DNA from: Pseudomonas fluorescens
GTDB taxonomy: Bacteria > Pseudomonadota > Gammaproteobacteria > Pseudomonadales > Pseudomonadaceae
NCBI RefSeq assembly: GCF_002022275.1
Contig: NZ_MSDF01000008.1
Span: 40,965-104,964 of the forward strand
Direction of reading: 5' to 3'
DNA length: 64,000 bases
In this document: positions 29,558 to 37,208 of the stretch, piece after piece
Position numbering within the stretch: position 1 is the first letter of the stretch
Layout of the letters: each line of letters begins with the position of its first letter
Position numbers and translations under genes: made by a program
The notes under the pieces: model-generated
What the model was told of the DNA's origin: nothing
The model's database searches: none
What the model saw: only the letters and a program-made list of their open reading frames with translations

Positions 29558-29855
29558 TGCTTGGCTTCCTTGGACCGGTCGATCCAGTGCCGGATTGGGA
29601 AATTGTCGGTTGCTTGTCGGTTACCACGCGGATAACCACGACTCCATCCTTCCCTTTAGTCACGACCTTGCCTTTCACCACCCCCGGCGCAGCGCGAAAA
29701 ATCCCCCGTCTGTAGGAATACAGATGACGAAGACCTGCTTTCTTTTCTTTATGGGACGTATCAACCACCTCGCGCTCGATCGATACAACCAAATCCCCTT
29801 CAATCCACTCATAAACTAACTTGAAGCCCTTGGGTACGTTTACCTTGATTTCCAA
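29550..29855 (-). CDS. Unknown 101-residue protein, partner of the 29159 membrane protein
   Basis: Basic, beta-rich N-terminal two-thirds (VNVPKGFKLVYEWIEGDLVVSIEREVV) and a Ser/Pro/Gly tail. No known domain. The ATG at 29855 follows AAAGGAG at a slightly long spacing. First gene of a two-gene operon with the membrane protein; the 8-bp overlap implies coupled translation. A shared process is inferred. Confidence 0.6.
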   Translation of the reverse strand: MEIKVNVPKGFKLVYEWIEGDLVVSIEREVVDTSHKEKKAGLRHLYSYRRGIFRAAPGVVKGKVVTKGKDGVVVIRVVTDKQPTISQSGTGSTGPRKPSNA

Positions 29856-30028
29856 TCGCCTACTCCTTTAGGTGGGGTCATTGTTATGCACAGAGTGTAG
29901 AGCTCTGATTTTGAGTATGCCTATCCAGATACAGGCTTATTTTGCCTTTTTCGGGCTTTCCGCTTGATAAGTAACACCCATAGTGCAACAGTATTAGTAG
30001 AACGCCCTAACTGATACAGGCACCGATC

Positions 30029-30643
30029 ATGTTCATCCGCGCATACCTCCGAGCCTCCACCGAAGAACAAGACGCCGGCCGTGCCCGGGCTTCGCTCGAG
30101 CAGTTCGCCAGCGACCACAACAAGGTCATTGCAAGCGTTTACCTGGAGAATGCCAGCGGCGCCACCGCCGACCGGCCTGAGCTGGTGCGCCTGTTGAAGG
30201 ATGCTCGCAAGGGGGACGTATTGCTGGTGGAGTCGATAGACCGCCTCTCCCGCTTGCCGGTGGAGGACTGGCAAAAGCTCAAAGCTGCTATTGACTCAAA
30301 GGGTCTGCGTATCGTCGCGCTTGATCTGCCGACCAGCCACCAGGGCATGCAGGACACTAAGGGCGACGAGTTCACCGGGAGAATGCTGGGGGCCATCAAC
30401 TCAATGCTTGTGGAAATGATGGCAGCCATTGCCCGCAAAGATTACGAGCAGCGCCGTGACCGGCAGGCCCAGGGCATCGAGAAGGCCAAGGCCGCTGGCA
30501 AGTACCAAGGCCGCCCCATTGACGCTGACCTGCATAAGCGTGTGATGGAACTGCTCGGTGCAGGTCTGGGTATCCGCGCAACAGCTCGTCACGCCAACTG
30601 CTCTACTACCACAGTACTGCGCATTAAAGATCTGCAGGGGTAG
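30029..30643 (+). CDS. Serine recombinase (resolvase/invertase family)
   Basis: A 204-residue site-specific recombinase. The N-terminal catalytic domain has the serine in YLRASTEEQD (Ser10) and the arginine region in LLVESIDRLSRLPVEDW. The long helix is followed by GRPIDADLHKRVMELLGAGLGIRATARHANCSTTTVLRI, a C-terminal helix-turn-helix. The size matches Tn3 resolvase/Hin-like enzymes, not large serine integrases. ATG at 30029. It probably belongs to the island or an older prophage remnant. Its 3' end overlaps the convergent gene by 20 bp. Confidence 0.88.
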   Translation: MFIRAYLRASTEEQDAGRARASLEQFASDHNKVIASVYLENASGATADRPELVRLLKDARKGDVLLVESIDRLSRLPVEDWQKLKAAIDSKGLRIVALDLPTSHQGMQDTKGDEFTGRMLGAINSMLVEMMAAIARKDYEQRRDRQAQGIEKAKAAGKYQGRPIDADLHKRVMELLGAGLGIRATARHANCSTTTVLRIKDLQG

Positions 30644-31451
30644 AGGCGGCAAGCGCTTTCTCCATCTCCTGAGCCTGTCGCATCGCGGCTTCACTGAATG
30701 CCTTACCGGTCAGCAGCTTATCGAATGAGGTGAAAAGCTCACGCTCAAACTCTAGGCGCAGCCAATCGAAATGCCGATCAGGAAGAGTTTTAAACTGTTG
30801 CAGAGCGGCGTCACCGAATGCTGACCGGACCAACCTTTGGGTGACTTCGTCGCGATACCAGCGCGCATCCTCCTTCCCCGCGAGAGTGAAAACACAACGG
30901 ACTAAAATTCCATGGTATGTGGAATGCAACGCCCAAATGTACTCGCCCACATGAGGTCTTGTTTTGTCCGCATCACCGAAAATTAGCGGGGTTAACTTCA
31001 CCGGGTCAATGGCGGCAAGCAGCTGCCTAAAATCCTTGAATTGCTGGCTTGTTCTAATAGTTCTGAGCTCCTCATCAGTGAGGACGTCACACATATATAC
31101 AATGCCAGGCACGTGCGCCCTAGCGGCCCGAACCGCCTCCCAGAGAGCGTCCACTGCTTCAATTTTTTTCGGGAGAGTTGCCTTTTGGACCTCCGAAAAA
31201 GAAACAGCGGCGACTTTCAGTTTTTCAGCCTGACTATCAATCTCAGCCTTAGCAGACGCAAGGTCAGCATCGCTCTGCTTTTTGAGATCCGTCTTAAGCC
31301 TCTCAAGCCTCTCGCTATACTCGTGCTTTAGGCTTGCCTTTAATCGCTCACCGATCCAAGTCCTGAGCAGCCATCCTAGAGCCAACACTAACGCGGCGCT
31401 TACTCCGGCAGAGGCTGCTGTGGTCAAAGCAAAACTGATTAGGCTGTCCAT
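30624..31451 (-). CDS. Unknown membrane-anchored coiled-coil protein
   Basis: A 275-residue protein. One N-terminal membrane segment (about residues 10-30) is followed by a long charged helix that probably forms a coiled coil (about 33-90, LKASLKHEYSERLERLKTDLKKQSDADLASAKAEI). A globular C-terminal domain (about 95-275) has no known motif. It lies next to the recombinase and tRNA-Arg, 30 bp after a terminator. Not assignable to a named family; island passenger. Confidence 0.7.
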   Translation of the reverse strand: MDSLISFALTTAASAGVSAALVLALGWLLRTWIGERLKASLKHEYSERLERLKTDLKKQSDADLASAKAEIDSQAEKLKVAAVSFSEVQKATLPKKIEAVDALWEAVRAARAHVPGIVYMCDVLTDEELRTIRTSQQFKDFRQLLAAIDPVKLTPLIFGDADKTRPHVGEYIWALHSTYHGILVRCVFTLAGKEDARWYRDEVTQRLVRSAFGDAALQQFKTLPDRHFDWLRLEFERELFTSFDKLLTGKAFSEAAMRQAQEMEKALAASTPADL

Positions 31452-31481
31452 ACGCCTCCTAAGAACTCGGTTGCCGCAACG

Positions 31482-31520
31482 AAAAAGCCCCGTCAGGACA
31501 ACCTAAACGGGGCTCAAAAA
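31482..31520. terminator. Terminator between tRNA-Arg(CCT) and the 30624 gene
   Basis: AGCCCCGT/ACGGGGCT hairpin flanked by A and T runs on both strands. It suits the tRNA, which is transcribed on the minus strand, ending about 80 bp upstream of this point. Confidence 0.78.
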
Positions 31521-31596
31521 ATGTGCTCTTGCTGCCACCCTGCTGTCACGGTGTAATCGTGCAATAAGCATAACCGGCTGGAGACAGCGAATAATA

Positions 31597-31673
31597 TGGT
31601 GTCCCAGGGCCGGTTCGAACGGCCAACCTTCCCCTTAGGAGGGGGATGCTCTATCCAATTGAGCTACTGGGAC
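31597..31673 (-). tRNA. tRNA-Arg(CCT)
   Basis: Minus-strand gene of 77 bases including the encoded CCA. Acceptor GTCCCAG/CTGGGAC, D arm GCTC/GAGC, anticodon loop CTCCTAA (anticodon CCT), T loop TTCGAAC. It borders the island on its 3' side, a common integration point for mobile DNA. Confidence 0.96.
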
Positions 31674-31930
31674 AATTGACAGCCATCGCGCCAATGGCGC
31701 GGCGACGGACGGCGTGCATGTTAACGGCCAGGGTAGGTTTTGTCATGTCGTCCGTAGGCTTTTTGAGTGTAGGCCGATCCTTGTTTGAGCGACCCCTGCT
31801 TCGCCCAGCGAACACGGGGACTTCGGCTAATCGTGCAAAATGCACTCCCCCAAAATGCCAGCATTGCAAATTGCAACCTGACAAGGCGTCAAATAAGACT
31901 CAAACCATTGATTTTATTGAATTAAAAGAT

Positions 31931-31946
31931 TGGCACGACACCTGCA
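31931..31946 (+). promoter_or_regulatory. sigma-54 promoter of the small-protein pair
   Basis: TGGCACG-ACAC-CTGCA: matches the -24 element fully and the -12 GC except T for C at one base, correct spacing. It lies about 48 bp before the start at 31994. Confidence 0.7.
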
Positions 31947-31993
31947 ATACTTCTCCTACAAAACTCATTCAGCCACGGCGATAAGCGGAGAAC

Positions 31994-32227
31994 ATGACCA
32001 TGAACAGTGCCCTTCTGTTAGCCCTTAATACTATCGCCCTGGCTGCACTCGTTACTTTTCACTTTCAGTCGTCTGGCTCGGACGACCCCGCCCAGATCAG
32101 CCAGGCAGTACCACACCACCTGCAACAACGTCCGCAATTAGCGGTGATGACGCCAAATGCGCAATCTCCAGTGCGCCTAACTCAAGGCACCCAAGCCGCG
32201 CCTGCATCTGAACACTGGGTGTTCTAA
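31994..32227 (+). CDS. Small membrane-anchored protein
   Basis: 77 residues: an N-terminal membrane segment (about 4-23, ALLLALNTIALAALVTFHF) and a polar tail rich in Gln, Pro and Ala. ATG at 31994 after GCGGAGA; an ATG six bases later is possible. First of two short genes behind a sigma-54 promoter, 10 bp before the second. No family recognised; small proteins of this type often modulate membrane complexes. Confidence 0.65.
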   Translation: MTMNSALLLALNTIALAALVTFHFQSSGSDDPAQISQAVPHHLQQRPQLAVMTPNAQSPVRLTQGTQAAPASEHWVF

Positions 32228-32237
32228 GGAATAACTC

Positions 32238-32417
32238 ATGACCAAATCGGCTTGGTTCTTTTTATGCTTGACCCTTGTCACCGGCATCGCAGGCATGAAC
32301 GCCAGCACCCAAACCGGGCAAACCACCGCTTTTATTGCTGCAGGCGTCTCTGCCAGCTTCTTGCTGCTGACCCTCGTCGTGGGTCGCCGGATTAAATTTG
32401 ACCCGGTTTTACGCTGA
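32238..32417 (+). CDS. Very small membrane protein, second of the pair
   Basis: 59 residues, two membrane segments (about 5-20 and 33-50) with a short polar loop (NASTQTGQT). ATG at 32238 follows TAAGGA. Ends RRIKFDPVLR. Lies 10 bp after the previous small gene and is almost certainly co-transcribed. Function unknown. The predicted topology places both ends on the same side. Confidence 0.65.
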   Translation: MTKSAWFFLCLTLVTGIAGMNASTQTGQTTAFIAAGVSASFLLLTLVVGRRIKFDPVLR

Positions 32418-32805
32418 TCCCCTCTCCTCCTCCCCTACCTTATGTCGCCTCGCACTCGTAAATCGGCAAAATGCCACTAGTCTAAAGACGAAGGGCAAAA
32501 GGCCACTTTGCTATAGGATGTGCGGCCTTAAACCCTTTTGCGGCCTGGACTTGCGGGAAATCCAACGATGGATGACTCCCCGTAAAAAATTTTCAAACCA
32601 GTCCGCAAAAATGCAAATGAGTGCTGGCATAAAGCCTTTAGGCAGTTCAATATTTGTCACAGAATTGACGCCAAGGAACTGTCAAATCTGAGGCATGATG
32701 CGGCCTCTTTGCAATTCGGGTTGAACTTTGGTCGTGAGCCTTGTCTTAACACTCATCTTGCGGCCAATTCCAAAAACCGCTCCCCTGAACTAACCGGTTA
32801 AATAT
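32418..32805 (+). other. Control region of amrZ
   Basis: About 390 bp with no ORF of weight. It contains a possible AlgU (sigma-22) promoter, GAACTT at 32723 and TCTTA at 32744 with 15 bases between (consensus about 16, TCTGA). In P. aeruginosa amrZ is AlgU-dependent, so the element is plausible but imperfect. Confidence 0.45.
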
Positions 32806-33132
32806 ATGCGCCCATTGAAACAGGCAATTTATTCCAGCCGTACGGCTGACAAGTTCGTCGTACGTCTGCCAGACGGAATGCGGGAACGCATTGCCGAGGT
32901 GGCTCGCAATCATCACCGCAGCATGAACTCCGAAATCATCGCGCGCCTGGAACAGAGCCTCATTCAGGAAGGTGCCTTGGGCGAAGAGTTGAGCATGCGC
33001 CTGGACAACCCCGAGCTGTCACTGCACGAACGCGAACTGCTGCAGCGTTTTCGTCAGCTCTCCCACCGCCAGCAAAATGCTCTCGTCTCGCTTATCGCGC
33101 ACGACGTTGAGGCGGCCGCAGAAGCCAATTGA
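32806..33132 (+). CDS. amrZ: Ribbon-helix-helix regulator AmrZ
   Basis: A 108-residue Arc-family DNA-binding protein that controls alginate, motility, c-di-GMP and other genes in pseudomonads. The DNA-binding strand and helix pair are [40 protein letters not shown]. The C-terminal part ([30 protein letters not shown]) is the tetramerisation region and matches P. aeruginosa AmrZ closely. Single gene with a terminator. Confidence 0.94.
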   Translation: MRPLKQAIYSSRTADKFVVRLPDGMRERIAEVARNHHRSMNSEIIARLEQSLIQEGALGEELSMRLDNPELSLHERELLQRFRQLSHRQQNALVSLIAHDVEAAAEAN

Positions 33133-33148
33133 TTTGCAACTGAAAGCC

Positions 33149-33177
33149 GAAGCCAGCCATGTGCTGGCTTTTTTTTG
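33149..33177 (+). terminator. Terminator after amrZ
   Basis: AGCCAGC/GCTGGCT hairpin with a five-base loop and a run of eight T, about 20 bp after the stop. Confidence 0.88.
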
Positions 33178-33210
33178 CGTGGAATTCGAGTGTTGCCCAG
33201 AACGGGCAGA

Positions 33211-33232
33211 TGCGGGAGCGGGCTTGCCCGCC
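33211..33232 (+). repeat. Single REP remnant
   Basis: TGCGGGAGCGGGCTTGCCCG, one copy of the second REP flavour with no inverted partner. Confidence 0.6.
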
Positions 33233-33241
33233 CCCGCCAGG

Positions 33242-34684
33242 TCAGAGCAGGAAGATGGTTGCCAGACCGAGGAAGATGAAGAAGCCGCCGCTGTCGGTCA
33301 TGGCGGTAATCATCACGCTGGCACCCATGGCCGGGTCGCGACCGAGGCGTGCGAGGGTCATGGGGATCAACACGCCCATCAACGCAGCGAGTAGCAGGTT
33401 AAGGGTCATGGCGGCGGTCATCACCACGCCCAGCGACCAACTGCCATAGAGCAAGTAGGCAACAACACCGATTACCCCGCCCCAGACCACGCCATTAATC
33501 AGCGCGACCGCCAGCTCCTTGCGCATAAGTCGTGAGGAGTTGGCTGTACTGACCTGATCGAGTGCCATCGCACGCACAATCATGGTAATCGTCTGGTTAC
33601 CAGAGTTGCCCCCGATACCCGCCACAATCGGCATCAACGCTGCCAGCGCCACCAGCTTCTCGATCGAGCCCTCAAACAGTCCGATGACCCTCGAGGCAAT
33701 GAACGCGGTAATCAGGTTGACTGCCAGCCACGCCCAGCGGTTACGCAATGAGCGCCAGACCGAAGCAAAAATATCTTCCTCTTCACGCAGACCCGCCATG
33801 TTGAGAACTTCGGTTTCGCTTTCTTCCCGAATCAGGTCGACCATTTCATCGATGGTCAGACGGCCAATCAGCTTGCCGTTCTTGTCGACCACCGGCGCCG
33901 AGATCAAGTCATAACGCTCGAATGCCTGGGCAGCGTCGTAGGCGTCCTCGTCCGGATGAAAGCTCACCGTGTCGCTGGCCATCAGGTCCGCAACGCGCTT
34001 GTCCGGGTCGTTGACCAGCAAACGCTTGATCGGCAGTACGCCCTTCAGAATGCCTTCGTAATCGACCACAAACAGTTTGTCGGTGTGGCCGGGCAGCTCT
34101 TTGAGGCGACGCAGGTAACGCAAGACCACTTCCAGGCTGACGTCTTCGCGGATGGTGACCATCTCGAAGTCCATCAGGGCACCGACCTGATCCTCGTCAT
34201 AGGACAGCGCCGAGCGCACACGCTCACGCTGCTGGCCATCCAGAGCTTCCATCAGCTCATGCACAACATCACGGGGCAGTTCAGGTGCAAGGTCCGCGAG
34301 TTCGTCGGCGTCCATCTCCCTGGCCGCAGCCAGGAGCTCGTGATCGTCCATGTCGGCGATCAGGGTTTCACGGACCGAATCGGATACTTCGAGCAGAATG
34401 TCGCCGTCGCGATCAGCCTTGACCAACTGCCAGAGGGTCAGACGATCATCCAGCGGCAAGGCTTCAAGGATGTAGGCAACGTCAGCGGAGTGCAGGTCAT
34501 CGAGCTTGCGCTGCAACTCGACGAGGTTTTGTCGGTGAACCAGGTTTTCGACGCGGTCGTGGTTCGGACCTTCCTGGCGATGCGTGAGGTCTTCGACCAC
34601 ACGCTGGCGCTGCAGCAGCTCAATGACTTGAGCCAGGCGATCCTGCAGGCTGTCTTGTGTTTTTTTAACTACTACTTCGGTCAT
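33242..34684 (-). CDS. mgtE: Magnesium transporter MgtE
   Basis: A 480-residue magnesium channel-like transporter. A cytosolic N-domain covers about residues 1-150 and two CBS modules about 155-285. These are followed by the five membrane segments (about 310-475) with the conserved GGNSGNQTITMIVRAMALDQV motif of the pore. ATG at 34684. About 340 bp of non-coding DNA lies between its start and the neighbouring tRNA; no magnesium riboswitch was recognised. Confidence 0.94.
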   Translation of the reverse strand: MTEVVVKKTQDSLQDRLAQVIELLQRQRVVEDLTHRQEGPNHDRVENLVHRQNLVELQRKLDDLHSADVAYILEALPLDDRLTLWQLVKADRDGDILLEVSDSVRETLIADMDDHELLAAAREMDADELADLAPELPRDVVHELMEALDGQQRERVRSALSYDEDQVGALMDFEMVTIREDVSLEVVLRYLRRLKELPGHTDKLFVVDYEGILKGVLPIKRLLVNDPDKRVADLMASDTVSFHPDEDAYDAAQAFERYDLISAPVVDKNGKLIGRLTIDEMVDLIREESETEVLNMAGLREEEDIFASVWRSLRNRWAWLAVNLITAFIASRVIGLFEGSIEKLVALAALMPIVAGIGGNSGNQTITMIVRAMALDQVSTANSSRLMRKELAVALINGVVWGGVIGVVAYLLYGSWSLGVVMTAAMTLNLLLAALMGVLIPMTLARLGRDPAMGASVMITAMTDSGGFFIFLGLATIFLL

Positions 34685-34987
34685 AGGCGAACTCCACTCC
34701 CAGCAGCGGGTACGCCGGAAGGATCAATCAGTCAATTCATGATTGGAAAAACGGGGCACTAAGTAACTACTGGGTAAGTCCATGGAGGTATTCCACAAGC
34801 CCCGGCGGGGCTGACGGGCGCAATGATACACGCTGCGTGCGCTTTTAACGCTAAAAAACTGGAAAGAACAAGCGCTTGCGAGCCAAAGCTAAGCAGTGGT
34901 TGCATCTATGAACTGCGACGACGCAGCGGATGAGGAAAACACATGAGCGGGGTAGAAATGGCAGAAATCCTACACAAACCCCAGACG
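34685..34987. other. Non-coding stretch upstream of mgtE
   Basis: About 300 bp between the mgtE start and the terminator of tRNA-Arg(ACG). It holds the mgtE promoter region; I see no clear operator, riboswitch or ORF. Confidence 0.4.
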
Positions 34988-35017
34988 GCAAAAAGCCCGC
35001 ACTAGGCGGGCTTTTTG
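34988..35017 (-). terminator. Terminator of the csrA-tRNA transcript
   Basis: CAAAAAGCCCGC/GCGGGCTTTTTG hairpin with a tight loop, just past the 3' end of the distal tRNA-Arg. Confidence 0.87.
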
Positions 35018-35023
35018 TTTGTA

Positions 35024-35100
35024 TGGTGCACTCGACAGGATTCGAACCTGTGACCGCTCGGTTCGTAGCCGAGTACTCTATCCAGCTGAGCTACGAGTGC
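35024..35100 (-). tRNA. tRNA-Arg(ACG), distal copy
   Basis: 77 bases with CCA encoded. Acceptor GCACTCG/CGAGTGC, anticodon loop CTACGAA (ACG), T loop TTCGAAT. Identical to the second copy at 35173-35249. Confidence 0.97.
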
Positions 35101-35172
35101 AGAGTGTGTTTTTAGACCAGATCACAACTGGTTGAAGCCGAATCACCTGCATTGCTGCAACTGACTCTTAAA

Positions 35173-35249
35173 TGGTGCACTCGACAGGATTCGAACCTGT
35201 GACCGCTCGGTTCGTAGCCGAGTACTCTATCCAGCTGAGCTACGAGTGC
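35173..35249 (-). tRNA. tRNA-Arg(ACG), proximal copy
   Basis: Identical in sequence to the copy at 35024-35100, 72 bp away. Acceptor, anticodon loop (ACG) and T loop complete; CCA encoded. Confidence 0.97.
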
Positions 35250-35357
35250 ATTTGTTGCCGCGCATTATAGGCCGTTCAATCTCTATGTAAAGCTATTTTT
35301 TCGATCAATTTCAACAACTTACCGAAAAAACCAGATTGCAACGTACTAAGCAAATAA

Positions 35358-35448
35358 TGGCGGAGAACGGGGGATTCGAACCCCCGACACCCTTTTGAGG
35401 TGTACTCCCTTAGCAGGGGAGCGCCTTCGGCCACTCGGCCAGCTCTCC
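35358..35448 (-). tRNA. tRNA-Ser(GCT)
   Basis: 91 bases with CCA and a long variable arm, as in serine tRNAs. Acceptor GGAGAGC/GTTCTCC (with a G-T pair), anticodon loop CTGCTAA (GCT), T loop TTCGAAT. Part of the csrA-serV-argV-type cluster. Confidence 0.96.
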
Positions 35449-35510
35449 GCAACACGGGGCGTATATTAACCACGTTCATCCCCGTTTGCAAACATAAAAA
35501 ACGATAAAAA

Positions 35511-35699
35511 TTAAAGGCTTGGTTCTTCGTCCTTCTCTTTCTTGATCCGCAGGTAAATTTCCTCGCGGTGGACCGCTACCTCTTTCGGAGCGTTAACCCC
35601 GATACGCACTTGATTGCCTTTGACGCCGAGCACGGTCACGGTGATTTCGCCATCACCGATAATCAGGCTTTCTGCGCAACGACGAGTCAGAATCAGCAT
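35511..35699 (-). CDS. csrA: Carbon storage regulator CsrA/RsmA
   Basis: A 62-residue RNA-binding protein that blocks translation of target mRNAs at GGA motifs and is opposed by the Gac/Rsm small RNAs. Sequence [56 protein letters not shown] is fully typical, including the RNA-contact residues R44 and VAVHREEIY. The start is the ATG at 35699 with an AGG-rich ribosome site; a start 18 bp upstream would add six residues not found in the family. Located between lysC and the tRNA cluster, as in many gamma-proteobacteria. Confidence 0.96.
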   Translation of the reverse strand: MLILTRRCAESLIIGDGEITVTVLGVKGNQVRIGVNAPKEVAVHREEIYLRIKKEKDEEPSL

Positions 35700-35826
35700 A
35701 CCTTTCACCTCACGCATTTCAGTTCAGGAACAACAGTCTGCAAAAAAAGGCCTTCGACCTACAGCCAAGGGCCATAGTCCTACCGCCTAAGTATTGTCGA
35801 GCCCACGCAAAAGAACATGCGCCCCA

Positions 35827-35860
35827 CAAAAAAATGAAAGGCGCGGTAAACCGCGCCTTC
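35827..35860 (-). terminator. Terminator after lysC
   Basis: AAGGCGCGG/CCGCGCCTT hairpin with a four-base loop, followed on the minus strand by a T-rich stretch. Confidence 0.83.
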
Positions 35861-35871
35861 CTGGCCTTGCA

Positions 35872-37113
35872 TCACTCGCCCTGTCGGGCCGGAGCGTCCA
35901 GCTCGAAAGCGGTATGCAGTGCGCGTACAGCCAGTTCCAGGTACTTCTCTTCGATCACCACCGAGACTTTGATTTCCGAGGTGGAGATCATCTGGATGTT
36001 GATGCTTTCCTTGGCCAGGGCCTCGAACATGCGGCTGGCAACGCCGGCATGGGAACGCATGCCCACGCCCACGATCGACACCTTGGCAATCTTGGTATCG
36101 CCGACCACTTCACGGGCGCCAATCTCGCTCGCGGTGTTCTGCAGGATCTTCTCCGCCGCATCGTACTCGTTGCGGTGCACGGTGAAGGTGAAATCGGTGG
36201 TGTTATCGTGCGAAACGTTCTGCACGATCATGTCGACTTCAATGTTGGCGCTACTGATCGGGCCGAGGATCTTGAACGCCACGCCCGGAGTATCCGGCAC
36301 GCCACGGATCGTCAGCTTGGCTTCATCGCGGTTGAAAGCGATGCCGGAAATGATCGGCTGTTCCATGGATTCCTCTTCATCAATAGTAATGAGGGTGCCC
36401 GGACCCTCTTTGAAGCTGTGCAATACGCGCAGCGGAACGTTGTACTTGCCGGCGAACTCCACCGCGCGGATCTGCAACACCTTGGAACCAAGGCTGGCCA
36501 TTTCCAGCATCTCTTCAAAGGTGATCTTTTCCAGGCGCTGGGCCACGGAAACAACGCGCGGATCAGTGGTGTAAACGCCATCCACATCGGTGTAGATCTG
36601 GCATTCATCGGCCTTCAGAGCCGCTGCCAGTGCCACGCCGGTGGTGTCCGAACCGCCACGCCCAAGCGTGGTGATGTTGCCGTGTTCGTCCACACCCTGG
36701 AACCCTGCTACAACTACCACGCGCCCGGCTTTGAGATCAGTACGAATTTTCTGATCATCGATTTGCAGGATGCGCGCCTTGGTGTGTGCGCTGTCGGTGA
36801 GGATGCGCACCTGACTGCCAGTGTAGGACACCGCCGGCACGCCACGTTTGTTCAGCGCCATGGCCAGCAAGGCGATAGTCACCTGCTCGCCCGTGGAGAT
36901 GATCACATCCAGCTCTCGCGGCAGCGGTTGTTGATCGCCGCTGATCGCCTTGGCCAGGTCGATCAGGCGATTGGTCTCGCCGCTCATGGCCGACAGCACC
37001 ACCACCAGGTCGTCGCCGGCATCGCGGAATTTCTTAACCTTGTCGGCGACCTGCTCGATTCTTTCAACAGAGCCGACCGAGGTGCCTCCAAATTTCTGTA
37101 CGATCAAAGCCAT
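35872..37113 (-). CDS. lysC: Aspartate kinase
   Basis: A 413-residue enzyme for the first step of the lysine, threonine and methionine pathway. The kinase domain begins MALIVQKFGGTSVGSVERIEQVA and carries GRGGSDTTGVALAAAL and the aspartate/ATP-binding region. Two ACT domains (about residues 265-405) bind feedback inhibitors. The length is typical of the single Pseudomonas aspartate kinase. It lies between alaS (95 bp upstream) and csrA, the usual order in this genus. Confidence 0.96.
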   Translation of the reverse strand: MALIVQKFGGTSVGSVERIEQVADKVKKFRDAGDDLVVVLSAMSGETNRLIDLAKAISGDQQPLPRELDVIISTGEQVTIALLAMALNKRGVPAVSYTGSQVRILTDSAHTKARILQIDDQKIRTDLKAGRVVVVAGFQGVDEHGNITTLGRGGSDTTGVALAAALKADECQIYTDVDGVYTTDPRVVSVAQRLEKITFEEMLEMASLGSKVLQIRAVEFAGKYNVPLRVLHSFKEGPGTLITIDEEESMEQPIISGIAFNRDEAKLTIRGVPDTPGVAFKILGPISSANIEVDMIVQNVSHDNTTDFTFTVHRNEYDAAEKILQNTASEIGAREVVGDTKIAKVSIVGVGMRSHAGVASRMFEALAKESINIQMISTSEIKVSVVIEEKYLELAVRALHTAFELDAPARQGE

Positions 37114-37168
37114 TTCTAAGCCGCCTCAGCCCGTAAAGGGGCGCCCAATAAACAAATTCAAGCAACCG

Positions 37169-37197
37169 AGCGAGCCCATGACTAGACCATGGGCTCA
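37169..37197. terminator. Hairpin between alaS and lysC
   Basis: GAGCCCATG/CATGGGCTC perfect 9-bp stem with a seven-base loop, 12 bp past the alaS stop. No T run follows, so it may be an attenuating or RNA-stabilising hairpin. Confidence 0.6.
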
Positions 37198-37208
37198 TTA
37201 ACAGCGCC

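Noticed and set aside
31597..31673. Island integrated at the tRNA-Arg 3' end with a duplicated att site
   Set aside because: No second copy of the tRNA 3' end was found at the left edge; only the 15-bp terminator-related repeat is shared.
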